Source of the DNA: JASFRS01 sp050114795
GTDB lineage: Bacteria; Pseudomonadota; Alphaproteobacteria; Sphingomonadales; CAKZYD01
NCBI GenBank assembly: GCA_050114795.1
Contig: JASFRS010000140.1
Span: 1 to 6,538, forward strand
Direction of reading: 5' to 3'
Length of the DNA: 6,538 nucleotides
Shown: piece by piece, positions 5,483 to 6,538 of the stretch
Layout: every line of letters starts with the position of its first letter
How positions within the stretch are numbered: position 1 is the stretch's first letter
Translations under genes and position numbers: made by a program
Notes under the pieces: generated by a model
What the model saw: the letters and a program-made list of their open reading frames with translations, nothing else
What the model was told of the DNA's origin: nothing
The model's database searches: none

Positions 5483-5490
5483 ATTACACA

Positions 5491-5523
5491 ATCTAACGAT
5501 GAAAATCTGAACCCTGGCTGAAC
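5491..5523 (-). promoter_or_regulatory. Probable regulated promoter of the DUF6491-type gene with direct repeat GTTCAG-N5-GTTCAG
   Basis: On the minus strand GTTCAG occurs at 5523-5518 and again at 5512-5507, with an 11-base period, followed by a -10-like TTAGAT (5496-5491). There is no good -35 hexamer, and the inner repeat sits near the -35 position. Two half-sites one helical turn apart at a poor -35 is the arrangement seen for activation by OmpR-type response regulators. The regulator is unknown. Transcription would begin near 5484. Confidence 0.4.
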
Positions 5524-5573
5524 AATTTGATTTCTAATAACCCGTCAGCCCTTTCGCATCATATTTTCCCCGA

Positions 5574-5602
5574 TTGTCATAGGTTCCCTGTAGGGCTAGA
5601 GT
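5574..5602 (+). promoter_or_regulatory. Candidate promoter of the glycosyltransferase gene
   Basis: TTGTCA (5574-5579), a 17-base spacer and TAGAGT (5597-5602) match the -35/-10 pattern at five and four of six positions. The -10 also reads GCTAGA (5595-5600), which agrees with the GCTANA core of the Caulobacter housekeeping promoter. Transcription would begin about 60 bases before the GTG at 5670. Confidence 0.4.
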
Positions 5603-5669
5603 GTGGGGCTTGAGCCAATGGCTCGTCAAGTCATCACATTCACATGCGAATGGTTGGGGGACCGCGGCA

Positions 5670-6538
5670 GTGAAGATTTTGTATGCTTTGGATAAATCAC
5701 CTCTCAGCCGTGATGCGGATGTGGAACAGGCGATAAACACCGCAGCCGCTCTTGCAAAACGGGGTGCTGAGGTTCAATTGGCGTTCCCCTGGTCGAATCG
5801 TGAAGTGCCTCTAACGGCCTTGCAGCTATCCGATACTTATGGGTTGGATTTTTTGCCAGCGCTTTTGCCGTGTTTAGTCAAGCCCAGGTCAGAGATACAC
5901 CAGCAACTCGCATTTGATTTCTGGCTGTCTCGTTTTCTAAAACGTCATAAATTCGATTGCCTGTACACACGTAAGGCGGAAATCGCAGCTCTGGCTTTAT
6001 GGTGTGGTGCCAAGGTTGCCCTCGACCAATATAAACCCTTTAGCTACCATCCTAAGGTTGTCCAGAAGCTTTTGAATTATGTGTTGAAACACCCGAATTT
6101 TCAGGCTTTGTTTCTTCATTCGCAACTGGCGTGGGAGGACTATAAGGCGTTAGCGAGGCCGATGGGGAAAATCCATGTTGCTCGAAACGGACTCCATTTA
6201 GACCCAGCCCGTGATGATTTGACTCGTGCGGCATTGGACCTGAGCGAGAAATTACTTGCGGTTTATGCGGGGCGCATTCGTTCAGGGAAAGGTCTCCATG
6301 CTCTACTTAAGCTGGCGGACCAGCATAAAACGGTTCAATTCCTTTTTATCGGCGCTGATGGTGTGGATAGGGATATGGAAGTTTCGATCCAGAAAAGGCC
6401 CAATGCGCGGCTGGTCCATTGGGTGAAGGCTGCGCGCCTTAGAAATTATTTAGCGCTGTCCGATATTCTCCTCCTACCACCGGTAGATGAGCCGTTAAAG
6501 GTCGCGAAAAATACGGTCTTGCCATTGAAGACTTATGC
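5670..6538 (+). CDS. Family-4 (GT-B) glycosyltransferase, N-terminal 289 codons (truncated by window edge)
   Basis: An open frame of 289 codons plus two bases runs off the right edge. The product begins VKILYALDKSPLSRDADVEQ, then AAALAKRGAEVQLA, a Rossmann start typical of GT-B acceptor domains. The inter-domain region has ALFLHSQLAWEDY (146-158) and VARNGLHLDP (170-179). The donor domain follows: VYAGRIRSGKGLHALLKLA (198-216, with Lys207 at the position that contacts the nucleotide diphosphate), FLFIGADG (224-231), and SDILLLPPVDEP (264-275). NTVLPLKTY (281-289) corresponds to the segment that normally leads into the conserved E-x-x-A-x-G motif just beyond the window. Such enzymes move a sugar from a nucleotide donor to a glycan, lipid or small acceptor; the substrate is unknown. 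The GTG start follows GGGGGA (5656-5661) by eight bases; in-frame GTG 5601 and TTG 5610 give atypical N-termini. The gene diverges from the DUF6491-type gene. Confidence 0.85.
   Translation, partial: MKILYALDKSPLSRDADVEQAINTAAALAKRGAEVQLAFPWSNREVPLTALQLSDTYGLDFLPALLPCLVKPRSEIHQQLAFDFWLSRFLKRHKFDCLYTRKAEIAALALWCGAKVALDQYKPFSYHPKVVQKLLNYVLKHPNFQALFLHSQLAWEDYKALARPMGKIHVARNGLHLDPARDDLTRAALDLSEKLLAVYAGRIRSGKGLHALLKLADQHKTVQFLFIGADGVDRDMEVSIQKRPNARLVHWVKAARLRNYLALSDILLLPPVDEPLKVAKNTVLPLKTY

Noticed and set aside
5618..5695. Plus-strand 25-codon frame from ATG 5618 overlapping the glycosyltransferase start
   Set aside because: No ribosome-binding site, no recognisable family, and it overlaps a better-supported gene in another frame.
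5534..5740. Minus-strand 68-codon frame upstream of the DUF6491-type gene
   Set aside because: It is antisense to the glycosyltransferase N-terminus, has no ribosome-binding site or known family, and crosses the candidate promoter. Its last 30 residues look somewhat protein-like, so a gene remnant is not fully excluded.

Overview
This window looks like ordinary chromosomal DNA of an alphaproteobacterium with roughly balanced base composition. Two small families found almost only in Alphaproteobacteria (DUF3126 and DUF1491) are present. A tandem TTAA-N7-TTAA array upstream of the DUF3126 gene matches the binding pattern of CtrA, the cell-cycle regulator of that class. I cannot place the order or genus. 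No tRNA, rRNA, CRISPR array, insertion sequence or phage gene is visible.

Layout, left to right: the N-terminal part of a small, probably exported protein running off the left edge (minus strand); a 447-base divergent intergenic region with a twin palindrome, a hairpin and the CtrA-like array; a DUF3126 gene (plus); a two-gene minus-strand operon of a PaaI-type hotdog thioesterase followed by a DUF1491 protein, joined by an ATGA overlap; a 125-base divergent region centred on a nested inverted repeat; an NnrU-family membrane protein (plus); a 95-residue membrane-anchored or exported protein with two cysteines (minus); a complete prolyl oligopeptidase (family S9A) with a lipoprotein signal (plus), ended by a strong intrinsic terminator; a secreted DUF6491-type protein (minus); and the first 289 codons of a family-4 glycosyltransferase running off the right edge (plus). 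The two edge genes are easy to miss because they lack a stop codon inside the window.

The genes do not form one pathway. Eight transcription units alternate strictly in direction, so each is either divergent from or convergent with its neighbour. The convergent pairs at 810/815 and 2411/2418 are almost back to back with no terminator between them. Four products are predicted to be exported or membrane-bound (NnrU-like, the 95-residue protein, the S9A lipoprotein and the DUF6491 protein), which gives an envelope flavour. The only clear functional coupling is thioesterase to DUF1491.

I found no clearly new multi-gene system. The most notable signals are regulatory: the three-unit TTAA array (476-501), the paired GTTC-N5-GAAC palindromes (201-213 and 285-297), the nested inverted repeat (1656-1693), and the 11-base direct repeat ahead of the DUF6491 gene (5507-5523).
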